A stretch of 64,000 nucleotides of DNA from JADJOY01 sp016713535 [NCBI: Deltaproteobacteria bacterium] (GTDB lineage Bacteria > JADJOY01). Below the pieces are notes generated by a model. The model was given only the letters and a program-made list of their open reading frames with translations, did not search any database and was not told the DNA's origin. Location of the stretch: NCBI GenBank assembly GCA_016713535.1, contig JADJOY010000021.1, positions 62,001-126,000 of the forward strand. Reading direction: 5' to 3'. The position numbers were made by a program, and so were the translations under genes. The stretch's first letter is position 1. The number at the start of each line of letters is the position of its first letter. Below are positions 18,525 through 29,182 of this stretch, piece by piece.

Positions 18525-21182
18525 ATGAATCCCAACACCTTGGCCAAGGCGTACGAGCCGCACGCCGTCGAAGACCGCTGGCTGCGCGCGTGGGACGACG
18601 CGGGGGCGTTTCGCGCCGACCCGGCGAGTCCGGGTGAGGCATTCTCGATCGTCATCCCACCCCCGAACGTGACCGGCTCGCTGCACATCGGACACGCGCT
18701 CAACAACACACTGCAGGACGTGCTCGCCCGTTACCACCGCATGAACGGCCACAACGTGCTGTGGGTGCCGGGCACCGACCACGCCGGGATCGCGACCCAG
18801 AACGTGGTCGAGCGCCAGCTCGCCGCGGAGGGAACGAGCCGCGAGGACCTGGGCCGAGAGGCCTTCATCGAGCGAGTGTGGACGTGGAAGGCCGAGTCCG
18901 GTGGGCGAATCCTCGCGCAGCTTCGTCGGCTGGGGGCCTCGTGCGACTTCTCGCGCGAGCGCTTCACCATGGACGACGGGCTCTCGCGCGCGGTGCGCGA
19001 GGTGTTCGTCCGGCTCTTCGAAGAAGGCCTGATCTATCGCGGCAACTACATCATCAACTGGTGCCCGCGGTGTCGGACGGCGCTCTCCGCCCTCGAAGTG
19101 GAGCGCGAAGAGCGCGCCGGCCATCTATGGCACCTGCGCTACCCGTTCGCGGATGGCTCCGGGGCGGTGAGCGTCGCGACGACTCGCCCCGAGACGATGC
19201 TCGGTGACACGGCCGTCGCCGTTCATCCGGACGACGAGCGCTACACGGCCCGCGTCGGTGCGCGCGTGGTGCTGCCGATCGTCGGGCGGGAGATCGCGAT
19301 CGTCGCCGATCCGGTCGTGAGCCGCGAGTTCGGCACCGGTGCGGTCAAGGTGACGCCGGCTCACGACTTCAACGACTTCGAGCTCGGACTGCGTCACGGG
19401 CTGGACGTCGTGCGGGTGCTGGACCTCGACGCGAAGATGACCGCCGAGGCGGGCGCCTACCACGGGCTCGATCGATACGAGGCGCGCAAGCGCGTCGTCG
19501 CCGACCTCGATGCGCTCGGCGCGCTCGAACGCGTCGAGGACTACAAGCTCGGCGTCGGCGTCTGCTACCGCTGCAAGACGGTCGTGGAACCGATGGTGTC
19601 GAAGCAATGGTTCGTGAAGACCGGGCCGCTCGCCGAGCGCGCGCTCGCCGCCGTGAAGGACGGCCGCACGCACATCATCCCCGTGCAGTGGGAAAAGACG
19701 TACTACGAGTGGATGGAGAACATCCGCGACTGGTGCATCTCGCGCCAGATCTGGTGGGGACACCAGATCCCGGCGTGGACCTGCGAAGGGTGCGGTGAGC
19801 TGATCGTGTCGCGCCGGGATCCGACCAGCTGCCCGAAGTGCGGCGGGGTCAAGCTCACCCGCGAGACCGACGTCCTCGACACGTGGTTCAGCTCGGCGCT
19901 CTGGCCGTTCTCGACGCTGGGATGGCCGGACCAGACTCCCGATCTGACGCGCTACTACCCGACCACCGTGCTCGTGACTGCGTTCGACATCCTGTTCTTC
20001 TGGGTCGCGCGCATGATGATGATGGGCCTCCACTTCATGGGCGAGGTGCCGTTCCGCGACGTGTACATCCATGCGCTGGTGCGCGACGCCGAAGGCCAGA
20101 AGATGAGCAAGTCGAAGGGGAACGTCGTCGACCCCCTCGAGGTGATGAGCCGGTTCGGCACCGACGCGCTGCGCTTCACCCTGACCGCGCTCGCCGCGCA
20201 AGGGCGCGACATCAAGCTCGCGGAGGAGCGGATCGAGGGCTACCGGCACTTCATGAACAAGCTGTGGAACGCGGCGCGGTTCTGCTACCTGCACCTCGAT
20301 CGTGTCGGCGAGGTCCCACCCGGCTCGAGCGCCGCGCTCACGCTCGCGGACCGCTGGATCCTGTCGCGGCTCCAGAACGCCACGGAATCCATCCGTGCCT
20401 CGATCGAGGCGTTTCGATTCAACGACGCGGCTCTGCGCGTCTACTCGTTCGTCTGGTCGGAGTTCTGTGACTGGTACATCGAGCTCGCCAAGCACGACCT
20501 CGCGCACGACGCGCCGGACGAGCGGCGCGCGACCGCACGTGCGGTGCTCGCGCGCGTCCTCGGCGACATCCTCAAGCTCGCGCATCCCTTCATGCCGTTC
20601 ATCACCGAGGAGCTGTGGTCGGCGATGCCAGGGCAAGGGGGATTCCTGACCCACGCTCCCTTCCCGAGAGTCGAGGCCGAGCGCGTCGATCGGACCGCCG
20701 AAGACACGATGGAGACCCTGATCGAGATCGTGAAGCGGATCCGCGACGTGCGGGCGCAGCTCGGCGTTTCGCCGCGCATGGCGACCGAGGTCCAGGTCGT
20801 CACGCACGATGCCGAGAGAGCAGAGCGCCTCGCTCGCGACTCCGAGGTGCTGCGCCGTTCGGTCGCGATCAGCGAGCTCGCGATCGTGCCGGAGGGCGGC
20901 CGTCCCGCGGGAGCCGTCACGTCCGTGGTCGGCAGCGTCACGGTGCACGTCGGCATCGGAGAGGGCGCGGACATCGCGGCGATCCGCGAGCGCCTGGGCA
21001 AGGACCTCGCGACGGCGCGCGTCGATCACGACCACCACGCCAGGAAGCTCGGGAACGAGGGTTTCGTCGCGCGCGCGCCGGAGGACGTCGTCGAGAAGGA
21101 GCGCGCAGGGCTCGCGGGTGCCCTTGAGCGGATCGAACGGATCGAGGCGATGCTCGGGATCCTCGAGGAGTCCGGGCTGTGA
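18525..21182 (+). CDS. valS: Valyl-tRNA synthetase
   Basis: Charges tRNA-Val with valine and edits mischarged threonine. The 885-residue class I synthetase has the HIGH motif in [16 protein letters not shown] (about 44-59) and [14 protein letters not shown] at 526-539. Two CxxC pairs near residues 423-446 (CEGCGE, CPKCGG) form a zinc-binding insert. The editing domain sits around 200-350, and the C-terminal ~70 residues form the tRNA-binding coiled coil ([16 protein letters not shown]). ATG 18525 gives the normal N-terminus [19 protein letters not shown]; the open frame upstream is basic and not family-like. Confidence 0.97.
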   Translation: MNPNTLAKAYEPHAVEDRWLRAWDDAGAFRADPASPGEAFSIVIPPPNVTGSLHIGHALNNTLQDVLARYHRMNGHNVLWVPGTDHAGIATQNVVERQLAAEGTSREDLGREAFIERVWTWKAESGGRILAQLRRLGASCDFSRERFTMDDGLSRAVREVFVRLFEEGLIYRGNYIINWCPRCRTALSALEVEREERAGHLWHLRYPFADGSGAVSVATTRPETMLGDTAVAVHPDDERYTARVGARVVLPIVGREIAIVADPVVSREFGTGAVKVTPAHDFNDFELGLRHGLDVVRVLDLDAKMTAEAGAYHGLDRYEARKRVVADLDALGALERVEDYKLGVGVCYRCKTVVEPMVSKQWFVKTGPLAERALAAVKDGRTHIIPVQWEKTYYEWMENIRDWCISRQIWWGHQIPAWTCEGCGELIVSRRDPTSCPKCGGVKLTRETDVLDTWFSSALWPFSTLGWPDQTPDLTRYYPTTVLVTAFDILFFWVARMMMMGLHFMGEVPFRDVYIHALVRDAEGQKMSKSKGNVVDPLEVMSRFGTDALRFTLTALAAQGRDIKLAEERIEGYRHFMNKLWNAARFCYLHLDRVGEVPPGSSAALTLADRWILSRLQNATESIRASIEAFRFNDAALRVYSFVWSEFCDWYIELAKHDLAHDAPDERRATARAVLARVLGDILKLAHPFMPFITEELWSAMPGQGGFLTHAPFPRVEAERVDRTAEDTMETLIEIVKRIRDVRAQLGVSPRMATEVQVVTHDAERAERLARDSEVLRRSVAISELAIVPEGGRPAGAVTSVVGSVTVHVGIGEGADIAAIRERLGKDLATARVDHDHHARKLGNEGFVARAPEDVVEKERAGLAGALERIERIEAMLGILEESGL

Positions 21183-22039
21183 GCGCTGCCGAGGTCGATC
21201 CAGCGGCGCTCGACGAGCTGCTACGGCGCTGTCTCGCCGAGGACCTGGGAGCGGGCGACCGAACCACCGTCGGCGTCGGTGTCGATCGGCTCGCGGGGTC
21301 TGCCAAGATCGAAGCGCAGCAGGTGATGGTGGTTGCGGGCCTCGCGGCCGCTACCCGCGTCTTCGAGCTGCTCGAGCCCGGCGTGCGGATCGAGCTCCTG
21401 GCTAGCGAGGGGCAACTCGTCGAGACGGGAACCGAGCTCGCACGGATCGGGGGCTCGTTCGGGACCCTGCTCGCGGGTGAGCGGGTGGCGCTCAACCTCC
21501 TGGGGCACCTGAGTGGGATCGCGACCTATACGCGCCGTTTCGCCGACGCGGTCGAAGGCACCCGTGCCCACGTGGCCGACACCCGCAAGACGATCCCGGG
21601 CCTGCGGATCCTCGAGAAGTACGCAGTGCGGATGGGCGGCGGACTCAACCACAGGATCGGGCTCTTCGACGCCGTGCTCATCAAGAACAACCACATCGAC
21701 GCGGCTGGTGGCGTCGCGGCGGCGCTGAGCCGGGTCAATGGCGCAGGGAACCTCGGCCCCATCGAGATCGAGGTGCGCGATCTCGGCGAGCTCGAGCAAG
21801 TGCTCGCCTTCGAGCCGCTGCCCGCGTGGATCCTGCTCGACAACTTCGAGCTCGTAGCGATGCGCGAAGCCGTGAGGCGCACGGCTGGTCGCGCCAGGCT
21901 CGAAGCCTCCGGGGGCATGAACCTGGAGCGTGTGCGCGCGGTCGCGGAGACCGGGGTCGACCGGATCAGCGTCGGTGCGCTGACGCACTCGGCGCCCTGG
22001 GCCGACGTTCACATGGTGCTGGCCGAAGCCGCTCGTTGA
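21179..22039 (+). CDS. nadC: Nicotinate-nucleotide pyrophosphorylase (quinolinate phosphoribosyltransferase)
   Basis: Converts quinolinate and PRPP to nicotinate mononucleotide in NAD synthesis. The 286-residue protein contains the substrate-binding [21 protein letters not shown] segment (about 135-155), LKNNHI as IKNNHI near 165, and the C-terminal [10 protein letters not shown] with [12 protein letters not shown] phosphate loop. GTG 21179 overlaps the valS stop. It begins a co-directional run nadC-birA-coaX, three cofactor genes often found together. Confidence 0.95.
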   Translation: MSAAEVDPAALDELLRRCLAEDLGAGDRTTVGVGVDRLAGSAKIEAQQVMVVAGLAAATRVFELLEPGVRIELLASEGQLVETGTELARIGGSFGTLLAGERVALNLLGHLSGIATYTRRFADAVEGTRAHVADTRKTIPGLRILEKYAVRMGGGLNHRIGLFDAVLIKNNHIDAAGGVAAALSRVNGAGNLGPIEIEVRDLGELEQVLAFEPLPAWILLDNFELVAMREAVRRTAGRARLEASGGMNLERVRAVAETGVDRISVGALTHSAPWADVHMVLAEAAR

Positions 22040-22057
22040 GCGGCTGGCACGACGGCG

Positions 22058-23078
22058 ATGCCCGCAGCGAGCCCGGGTTCCTCGACGGTGGCGCGAGTTC
22101 TGTCGGCGCTCCGGGAGGCCGGCGAGCTCGGAGTGTCGGGCGAGCGCTTGGCCGGCGAGCTGGGTCTGTCGCGAGCGTCCGTGTGGAAGGCGATCGCGGC
22201 ACTGCGCGAGGAGGGCTGCCGGATCGATGCCGTGAGCGGCCACGGCTACAAGCTGGTGAGCGTGTCCGACCGCGTGCGCCCCGAGCTGGTCACGCCATGG
22301 CTCACCACGGCACGGCTCGGGCGCCCGACGTGGTGCTTCGAGAGTGTCGAGTCGACCATGGACGCGGTGGCCGACAGGGCACGCGCAGGAGACCCGGAGG
22401 GCACCGTGATCGTCGCCGAGACGCAGACGGCGGGGCGCGGCCGGCGAGGAAGGTCGTGGGACTCGCCGACTCGGCTCAACCTCTACTTCTCGGTGCTCCT
22501 CCGCCCTCGGCTCGCGCCTCACGAGGTCGGCCCCGTCACCCTCGTCGTGGGTGTGGCACTGGCGCGTGCGGTCGCCGAGGTGACCTCGCACCGCCCGCTC
22601 ATCAAGTGGCCGAACGACCTGTACTTCGGGTCTCGCAAGGTGGCGGGCATCCTGACGGAGCTCAGTGCCGAGATGGACCGCGTCCATCACGTGGTGGTCG
22701 GCGTTGGACTCAACGTGAACGCAGCGGCCGCCGACTTCGCCACCGAGCTCGAGGTCGAGCCACCAGCCTTTCCATCGAGTCCGGTGGCGGGTCGTTCGAC
22801 CGCGCGAGGTGCTCGCAACCTTCCTCAACCACCTCGAGCCTGCCTATGATCTCTTCGTCGCGGCGGGGCTTGGGCCGTTCCTGCGCGAGATCGAGGAAGC
22901 GAGCGCTGTCCGGGGACGCCGCGTTTCGGTGGACCTGGGCCACCGTCGCGTCGAGGGGATCGCGCGGAGCGTGGCATCGGACGGAGCCCTGGGTGTCGAG
23001 TTGGCCGGGGGCGAGCGAATCGACCTTCATTCGGGCGAGATCACGGCGTTCGCCACGGAAAGGGACCTCCCATGCTGA
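22058..23078 (+). CDS. birA: Bifunctional biotin ligase / biotin operon repressor, frameshifted
   Basis: BirA activates biotin as biotinyl-AMP and attaches it to carboxylase carrier proteins. Its N-terminal winged helix ([20 protein letters not shown], about 25-45) can repress biotin genes. The catalytic loop [12 protein letters not shown] (about 127-138) and [17 protein letters not shown] are clear. Near 22768 the sense shifts to a second frame ([14 protein letters not shown]) and near 22800 to a third ([17 protein letters not shown]), which carries the C-terminal SH3-like domain. The span is two bases short, matching two one-base deletions, and would give about 340 residues. Confidence 0.88.
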
Positions 23079-23839
23079 TGGTCGTCGATGTCGGAAACAC
23101 CAACATCGTCCTGGGCCTCTTCGACGAAGACCGGCTCATCCAGAGCTGGCGGCTGACGACCGACAAGAGCCGCACGAGCGATGAGTACGGGATCCTGATC
23201 CACGAGCTCTATGCGCGCGAGCGGGTCCCCCAGGGCCAGGTGACCGCGTGCATGGTGTCGTGCGTCGTTCCGCCGATGATCCCCACGGTCAACGAGGTCG
23301 CGCGGAAGTTCTTCAAGCTCGAGCCGCAGTTCGTCGGCCCGGGGATCCGCACCGGCATGGCGATCCTGTACGACAGCCCTCGCGAGGTCGGCGCGGACCG
23401 GATCGTGAACGCGGTCGCGGCCTTCGAGAAGCTCAAGCGCTCGTGCATCGTGGTCGACTTCGGCACGGCGACGACCTTCGACGTGGTGTCGAGCAAAGGC
23501 GAGTATCTGGGCGGAGCGATCGCCCCGGGCCTCGGCATCTCTACCGAGGCGCTCTTCCAGCACGCCTCCAAGCTTCCGCGCGTCGAACTGGTCCGACCCC
23601 GTTCCGCCATCGGCAAGACGACGGTCCACTCGATGCAGGCCGGTCTGATCTTCGGCTACGCGGGCCTGGTCGATGCGTTGGTGCGGCGCATCATCGCAGA
23701 GCTCGGCGGCGACAAGCCGGCGGTCATCGCGACCGGTGGCATCGCCCCGCTCGTGGCCAGCGAGACCGAGACCATCGAGGAGGTCGACGAGCTCCTGACG
23801 CTCACCGGCCTGCGCATCCTTCACGATCGCAACAAGTAG
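23072..23839 (+). CDS. coaX: Type III pantothenate kinase
   Basis: Phosphorylates pantothenate in the first step of coenzyme A synthesis, using the CoaX fold rather than CoaA. The 255-residue protein opens with [17 protein letters not shown], the ATP-binding motif. [13 protein letters not shown] (about 108-120) and [13 protein letters not shown] (about 126-138) are the other two family motifs. GGAIAPGL near 150 also fits. It overlaps the birA stop by seven bases, so the genes are coupled. Confidence 0.95.
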   Translation: MLMVVDVGNTNIVLGLFDEDRLIQSWRLTTDKSRTSDEYGILIHELYARERVPQGQVTACMVSCVVPPMIPTVNEVARKFFKLEPQFVGPGIRTGMAILYDSPREVGADRIVNAVAAFEKLKRSCIVVDFGTATTFDVVSSKGEYLGGAIAPGLGISTEALFQHASKLPRVELVRPRSAIGKTTVHSMQAGLIFGYAGLVDALVRRIIAELGGDKPAVIATGGIAPLVASETETIEEVDELLTLTGLRILHDRNK

Positions 23840-23858
23840 CGAATCTGAAAGAGATTCG
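23840..23858 (+). terminator. Short hairpin after coaX
   Basis: CGAATCT (23840-23846) pairs with AGATTCG (23852-23858) around GAAAG, followed by TTGCTTTCC. It starts immediately after the coaX stop. The stem is only seven base pairs, so termination may be partial. Confidence 0.4.
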
Positions 23859-23959
23859 TTGCTTTCCAGCCGTTCCTTACGGTAGTTTCCAGCGACCCAC
23901 GCTGGCCCTGCGGGATGGGGTTGGCGTGGCATTCGCGCGGGTTCTCGAAGGGGCCCCTC

Positions 23960-26043
23960 TTGGAAGCTGCGAAGGTTCGCAACGTCGCGTTCATCGGTCA
24001 GGTCGGCACCGGCAAGACAAGCCTCGCGGAGGCGCTGCTATATCGAGCCAAGGCCATCGATCGCCTCGGGCGCGTGGACGAGGGCACGGCGACCCTCGAT
24101 TTCGAGCCCGAGGAGATCAAGCGCCATGCCAGCCTGTCGTCGGCGTTCGGTCGCTACCGCTGGAAGGGCCTCGACGTCACGCTGATCGACACGCCGGGGA
24201 CGAGCGTCTTTCTCGCCGACTCGTACACCTGTCTGGAAGGCGCCGACGCGGCCGTGCTGGTGCTGGACGGCCAGGGTGGGATCCGCATCCAGAGCGAACG
24301 CCTCTGCGGGCGTGCCCGCCAGCTCGGGCTGCCGGTATTGGTGTTCGTCTCGAAGATGGATCGAGAGCGAGCCGACCTCGACGCCTTCGTGGCCGAAGCA
24401 TCGGACCGTTTCGGCCGTCGGCTCGTACCGATCTCGGTGCCGATCATGGCGAACGGCTCCATCGCGGGCGTCGTGGATCTGCTCCACGGGCGGGCCTACC
24501 TCGGCGCACTGGCCGATGGCGGCGAGCCGAAGGAGGGCGAGATCCCGGCTGACGTGCGGCCCCAGGTCGACGTCGCGCGCAAGGCGCTGATGGAGGCGGT
24601 CGCCGAGACGGACGATGCCCTGCTCGAGCGCTACCTGGAGGACGAACACCTGTCCGACGACGAGGTCGAACGCGCGTTCGACAACGCGCGGTTCGTGCGG
24701 GAGCGCTGGTGCCCGCCGTCGCAGGTTCGGGCCTGCGCGGCGTCGGCGCCGAGATCCTCATGGACCTCGTCAACCGGATCGTCCCCACGCCTACCGAGCA
24801 TGCGGCGGTGACCGGCAAGGACCCGAAGACGGGCGTGGACGCGCAGCGTCCCGCCGACGAGAACGCACCGTTCTCGGCGCGAGTCCTCAAGACCGTCGCC
24901 GATCCGTTCGCCGGCAAGGTGACGGTGTTCCGGGTGATCTCGGGTACCATCAAGAACGACTCGACGTTCTACAACTCGACTCGCGAGGTGCGCGAGCGCT
25001 ACGGCCACCTGTTCGCGCTCGAGGGAAAGAAGCAGCTTCCGGTCGAGGACGCGGGACCTGGGGCGGTGGTCGCCGTCGCGAAGCTCAAGGAAACCCAGAC
25101 CGGCGACACGCTCTGTGATGAGAAGCACCCCATCGTCTATCCACCGCTCAAGGACTACCCGGCGGCGATCACGTTCGCGGTCCAGGCCGCTTCCCGCGGC
25201 GACGAGGACAAGCTCGCGACCGCGCTGCACCGCGTGCGCGAGGAGGATCCCTTCATCCGTGTGGGTCGGGATGCGCAGACCTCGGAGACGTTGCTTTCCG
25301 GCCTCGGGCAAGCCCACGTCGAGGTCACCGTCGAGAAGATCCGCCGCAAGTTCGGGGTGTCGGTGGAGCTCAAGGAACCAAAGGTTCCGTATCGCGAGAC
25401 GATCCGGGGCAAGGCGCAGGTGCAGGGAAGGCACAAGCGCCAAACGGGAGGTCGGGGCCAGTTCGGCGACTGCTGGCTCGAGATCGAGCCGCTGCCGCGT
25501 GGCGGCGGCTTCGAGTTCGTCGACAAGATCGTCGGTGGCGTGGTGCCGCGGCAGTGGATCCCGTCGGTCGAGAAGGGTGTTCGAGACGCCATGGCCCGCG
25601 GCGTGCTTGCCGGCTTTCCCGTGGTGGACGTCCGGGTGCGGCTCTTCGACGGCTCGTACCACGATGTCGACTCCTCCGACATGGCGTTCCAGATCGCCGC
25701 GTCCAAGGGCTTCAAGAAGGGCTTCATGCAGTGCTCGCCGGTGCTCCTCGAGCCGGTCGTGCATCTCGAGATCACCGTGCCGGACGACTGCATGGGCGAC
25801 GTCAACGGTGACATGATCCGACGTCGCGGGCGAGTCGTGGGGATGGACGCTGGCGGAGGCATGCAGACCATCAAGGCGATAGCGCCGTACTCCGAGGTGC
25901 TGCGATACGCCGCCGACCTCAAGAGCTTGACCGGCGACCGCGGCGACTTCACGCTCGAGTTCTCTCACTACGACGAAGTCCCGGGGCACATCGCCGAGAA
26001 GATCGTCGCCGCTGCGCATCGTCCCGAAGAGGAAGAGGAGTAG
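23960..26043 (+). CDS. Elongation factor G-like GTPase, frameshifted
   Basis: A full-length EF-G homologue with the P-loop GQVGTGKTSL, DTPG (G3) and SKMD (G4, with Ser for the usual Asn) in the first part, and the domain IV hallmark GGRGQFGDCWLEIEP in the second. The frame changes near 24685 in a region expected to read VRAGALVPAVAGSG; one base is missing. The restored length is 694 residues, usual for EF-G. TTG 23960 is preferred because GAAGGGG lies just upstream; ATG 23915 is an alternative. It ends in a poly-Glu tail. Its sequence and isolated position point to an EF-G-like paralogue rather than the main fusA. Confidence 0.85.
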
Positions 26044-27330
26044 GTGGTGCCGCAGACGTATACGATCGAGGTCGACGAAGAGCTTGCGGTTCTCGTCGGG
26101 CCCGACGCCAAGCCGTTCGCTCGGCGCGCATTCCTCGATGCCTTCACGCCCCATCCCGCCGAGTGGCAGGTCAAGGGCCTGTTCGTGCTGGCTTGCATCG
26201 GGTCCGCCGGCGAGGCCACCAACGCCCTCGACCGCCTCAGGAAGCTCGCGCCCAACGTCGTCGACGAGGCGTACAAGACGCGTCGGCTCGAACCGCCGAT
26301 CCTCGACTTCCTGGCGAAGGAGTTCTCGACCCACGCGCCGTTCCTCGGCCGGCTCATCCTGAACAACGAGCTGAGCGACGACGCGTTCCACTACCTCGTC
26401 ATCAACGGCACCGACGCGGTCATCGACACCGTTCGGCGCCGCAACATGAACCTTCTGAACTCGCCTGCCGTGATCGAGGCGTTGTTCGATAACCAGAAGG
26501 TCCGCAAGAGCACCGTCGATCGCATCCTCCAGATCTTGGGCCTGGAGGTGAAGATCACCTCGGAGGAGGACGATCCCGAGTCGGCGAGCAGGCTGCCGGA
26601 GGAGCCCGACACCGAGGAGATCGAGGAGGTCGACCCCGTCTCCGGCACCAATCGAAGGGTCCGGCGGCCCATCGGGGGGATGGAAGACGACGAGCGCGAC
26701 TCCGCGAACGCAGCTTTCAACCCCGAGCTCTTTCGCAGCTTTCTCGAGGGGCGCGAATGGAACTTCGCCGCTGAGCTCACCGGCGAGGACCGCGGCGCTG
26801 AGCTGAGCGAGGACGAGCGCATATCGCTCTTCCAGTCCGTCATGAAGATGGCCGTGTCCGAGAAGATCGTGCTCGCGATCCGCGGTAACCGCGAGGCCCG
26901 GGCGCTGCTGATCCGCGACTCGAACCGACTGATTCCGCTCTACGTGTTGCAGAATGCGCGGATCACGGAGGACGAGATCTCGCAGGTCGCGACCAGCCCG
27001 GCGTCGAGCCGGGAGCTGATCAGCGAGATCGCGCGGAACCGTGAGTGGACTCGCAGCTACAAGGTGAAGCGGTCGCTTGCGGTGAACCCGAAGACGCCTC
27101 TCGACAAGTCGATGCGCTTCCTCAACACCCTGAGCTACAAGGACGTGCGCGACATCGCGCGTTCGAAGAACGTGCCGAGCGCGCTGGCCATTCAAGCCAA
27201 GCGGCTGGTGCAGCGCAAACAGGACACCGGCAAGATGACCGACGGCGCCGGCGGCAGCCGGCGGCAGCCGAGCGGTCGTCCGCCGAGGGAACATTCATGG
27301 CCTTCTTCAACTACGCGAAGAAAGAACTGA
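26044..27330 (+). CDS. Uncharacterised ~430-residue helical repeat-like protein
   Basis: Not recognised by name. It starts with GTG 26044 immediately after the EF-G-like stop and runs 34 bases into mglA. The protein is soluble and alpha-helical, with short repeat-like blocks (VDEAYKTRRLEPPILDFLAKEF, later SRELISEIARNREW and KRSLAVNPKTPL) that recall HEAT/ARM-type scaffolds. The middle (about 175-225) is acidic and disordered-looking. The C-terminal segment LSYKDVRDIARSKNVPSALAI is strongly helical. The last ~20 residues overlap mglA and may be artefactual. Its fixed place between two GTPases suggests a partner or scaffold role. Confidence 0.7.
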   Translation: MVPQTYTIEVDEELAVLVGPDAKPFARRAFLDAFTPHPAEWQVKGLFVLACIGSAGEATNALDRLRKLAPNVVDEAYKTRRLEPPILDFLAKEFSTHAPFLGRLILNNELSDDAFHYLVINGTDAVIDTVRRRNMNLLNSPAVIEALFDNQKVRKSTVDRILQILGLEVKITSEEDDPESASRLPEEPDTEEIEEVDPVSGTNRRVRRPIGGMEDDERDSANAAFNPELFRSFLEGREWNFAAELTGEDRGAELSEDERISLFQSVMKMAVSEKIVLAIRGNREARALLIRDSNRLIPLYVLQNARITEDEISQVATSPASSRELISEIARNREWTRSYKVKRSLAVNPKTPLDKSMRFLNTLSYKDVRDIARSKNVPSALAIQAKRLVQRKQDTGKMTDGAGGSRRQPSGRPPREHSWPSSTTRRKN

Positions 27331-28460
27331 GCGCGAAGATCGTCTACTACGGGCCTGGTCTGTCGGGGAAGACGACCAACCTCGAGGTCATCCACCGTCG
27401 CATGCGACCCGATCAGCGGGGAAGCTGATCTCGCTCGACACGCAGACGGACCGCACGCTCTTCTTCGATTTCCTGCCGCTCGAGCTCCGGTGAGATCCGG
27501 GGGTTCAAGACGCGGTTCCACATCTACACCGTGCCCGGGCAGGTCTTCTACAACGCGACTCGCAAGGTGGTGCTGAAGGGTGTCGACGGGGTGGTGTTCG
27601 TGGCGGACAGCCAGCGCGACATGATGGAGTCGAACCTCCAGTCGCTGAAGAACCTCGAGGCGAATCTCGAGGAGCAGGGGCGCAAGCTCGCCGAGCTCCC
27701 GGTGATCCTCCAGTACAACAAGCGCGACCTGCCGAATCTGCTCTCCGTCAAGGAGCTCGATGCAGCGCTCAACCCGCAGGGATGGGCACACTTCGAGGCG
27801 GCTGCGATCTCCGAGCGAGGCGTGCTCGAGACGCTGACGGCCGTGTGCAAGCTCGTGCTGAAGGATCTCCGCGACACCCACGAAGGTCCGAGGAAAGTCG
27901 CGAAGCCTGCGGCTCCGAAGCCCCAGCCCAAGCCGAGGATCGACGTCCCCACGGCCGAGACCAAGCCGGCGGTCAAGCCGGCCACCCTCGACGACATCCA
28001 CGAGCCGCCTCCAGCACCTCCGCTGCCACCCCTCCACGTCCCCCCCGTCGCCCACCACGCCGCCGACTTTGGCAGTGGGGAGGCCGCTGTCGGGCGTTCC
28101 GCGCCCGCCAGGGTGGAGAGCTTCGACGAGGTCGAGGTGGTGGACGAGGCCGACCTCGAGGGTGCCGACGACGTGGTCTATGTCGATGACGAGCTTCCGC
28201 CCGAGCCGGCGCCGAGCGCGGGTACGTGGGCCGAAAAGCCGGCCACGTCCCCGCCGCTCCCCTCACATCAGCCGATGAGCGGCGCCGAGCCAGCTCGTGT
28301 CACCCGCGATGGCTCGGTCGAGATCGTCTCGTGGGGCGAGCCCACCCGTGTTTCGCAGTCCGCGGTGCGAATCCCTCTCGTGGTCCAGAGCGGTGAGCTC
28401 GGCGGCCCGGTCAGCTTCGCCCTCACCATCGACCTCGCGCGTCTCGAGCCGGGCGGCTGA
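27297..28460 (+). CDS. MglA-family small Ras-like GTPase with a long C-terminal tail, frameshifted
   Basis: MglA-type GTPases act as polarity switches in gliding and type IV pilus motility. The P-loop YYGPGLSGKTTNLE (17-30), TQTDRTLFFDFLPLEL, RFHIYTVPGQVFYNATRK and the NKRD base-recognition motif (QYNKRDLPN) are all canonical. Two indels, one missing base near 27418 and one extra near 27492, cancel, leaving whole-codon length (387 residues). The first ~195 residues equal the usual MglA. The remaining ~190 are Pro/Ala then acidic, ending in a compact SFALTIDLARLEPGG segment, which standard MglA lacks. GAGGGA precedes ATG 27297. Confidence 0.85.
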
Positions 28461-28495
28461 AGCCCCCGCCAACCAGTCAGGTACCGAGCCCGACG

Positions 28496-29113
28496 ATGGC
28501 CCAGGAGCGCGAGGGGGTCGGCGACAAGGTCGATGTCGAGCGGATCGTTCGCGGGATCCGTGACGAGATCCGGCGTCGTCATCCCGAGCCGGACATGCCG
28601 GCGTGGGATGCACCGCGCTCGAACCTTGCGGACGGGGCCGGGGGCGTGCGGCTCGACTCCTTGCCGGGCCCGGCGATTTTCTCGCCTCACCTGCGGTATC
28701 TGAACGAGCACTGGCAGCTCGACCCGATGTTCCCACTGCGGTCTCACCGGGCCGTCGTCGGGCGAGTGATCGTGGCGGCCAAGAAGCTCGTTCGGAAGTC
28801 GGTGATGGGCTTGTTCCTGCCGGTTTTCCAGGCGATCACCGCGTTCTTCTCGAACACCACCAACTTCCTCAACACCCTCGCCAAGAACGTGGACGACACG
28901 ACCAATGTGCTCGCCGCGACGGATCGCAGGCTCGCCGAGCGGATCGAGAACGTGGCGAGTGAGCGCCGCGAGCTGGTGACGCGAATCGAGGGCGGCGAGA
29001 AGGCGCTGGTCGAGCGCATGGATCTCCTGTTCGCGGCGCTCGATCGGGAGCGTCTCGCGCTCGAGAGGCCCCTCGAGGACCTCGAGGCCAAGAGCGCGCC
29101 AGCCGGTCCTTGA
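28496..29113 (+). CDS. Small SHR-motif protein with coiled-coil tail, glycan cluster type (1)
   Basis: A 205-residue protein with no catalytic motif. Residues 75-125 read PLRSHRAVVGRVIVAAKKLVRKSVMG and then a hydrophobic-aromatic stretch (LPVFQAITAFFSNTTNFL). The rest is a helical coiled coil (TDRRLAERIENVASERREL, ERMDLLFAALDRERLALERPL). The SHR..VG..(L/I)V.AKKLVRK motif recurs in the proteins at 31627 and, more diverged, 34383, and is known to me as an N-terminal region of some methyltransferases in polysaccharide clusters. Amphipathic membrane attachment is plausible. It opens the glycosyltransferase region, 36 bases after the MglA gene. Confidence 0.72.
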   Translation: MAQEREGVGDKVDVERIVRGIRDEIRRRHPEPDMPAWDAPRSNLADGAGGVRLDSLPGPAIFSPHLRYLNEHWQLDPMFPLRSHRAVVGRVIVAAKKLVRKSVMGLFLPVFQAITAFFSNTTNFLNTLAKNVDDTTNVLAATDRRLAERIENVASERRELVTRIEGGEKALVERMDLLFAALDRERLALERPLEDLEAKSAPAGP

Positions 29114-29182
29114 TTCGACGTCCACCTGCCTGGCGGGTGGTCACTCCGCCACGCTCCGACGATTCCCCTCTGGTTCCCCGAC

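Noticed and set aside
19125-21038. 637-residue minus-strand open frame opposite valS
   Set aside because: Antisense to a well-conserved valyl-tRNA synthetase, with no motif of its own.
24631-27294. 887-residue minus-strand open frame opposite the EF-G-like and helical genes
   Set aside because: Composition is His/Arg/Leu-rich and lacks any domain; the plus strand encodes recognisable EF-G.
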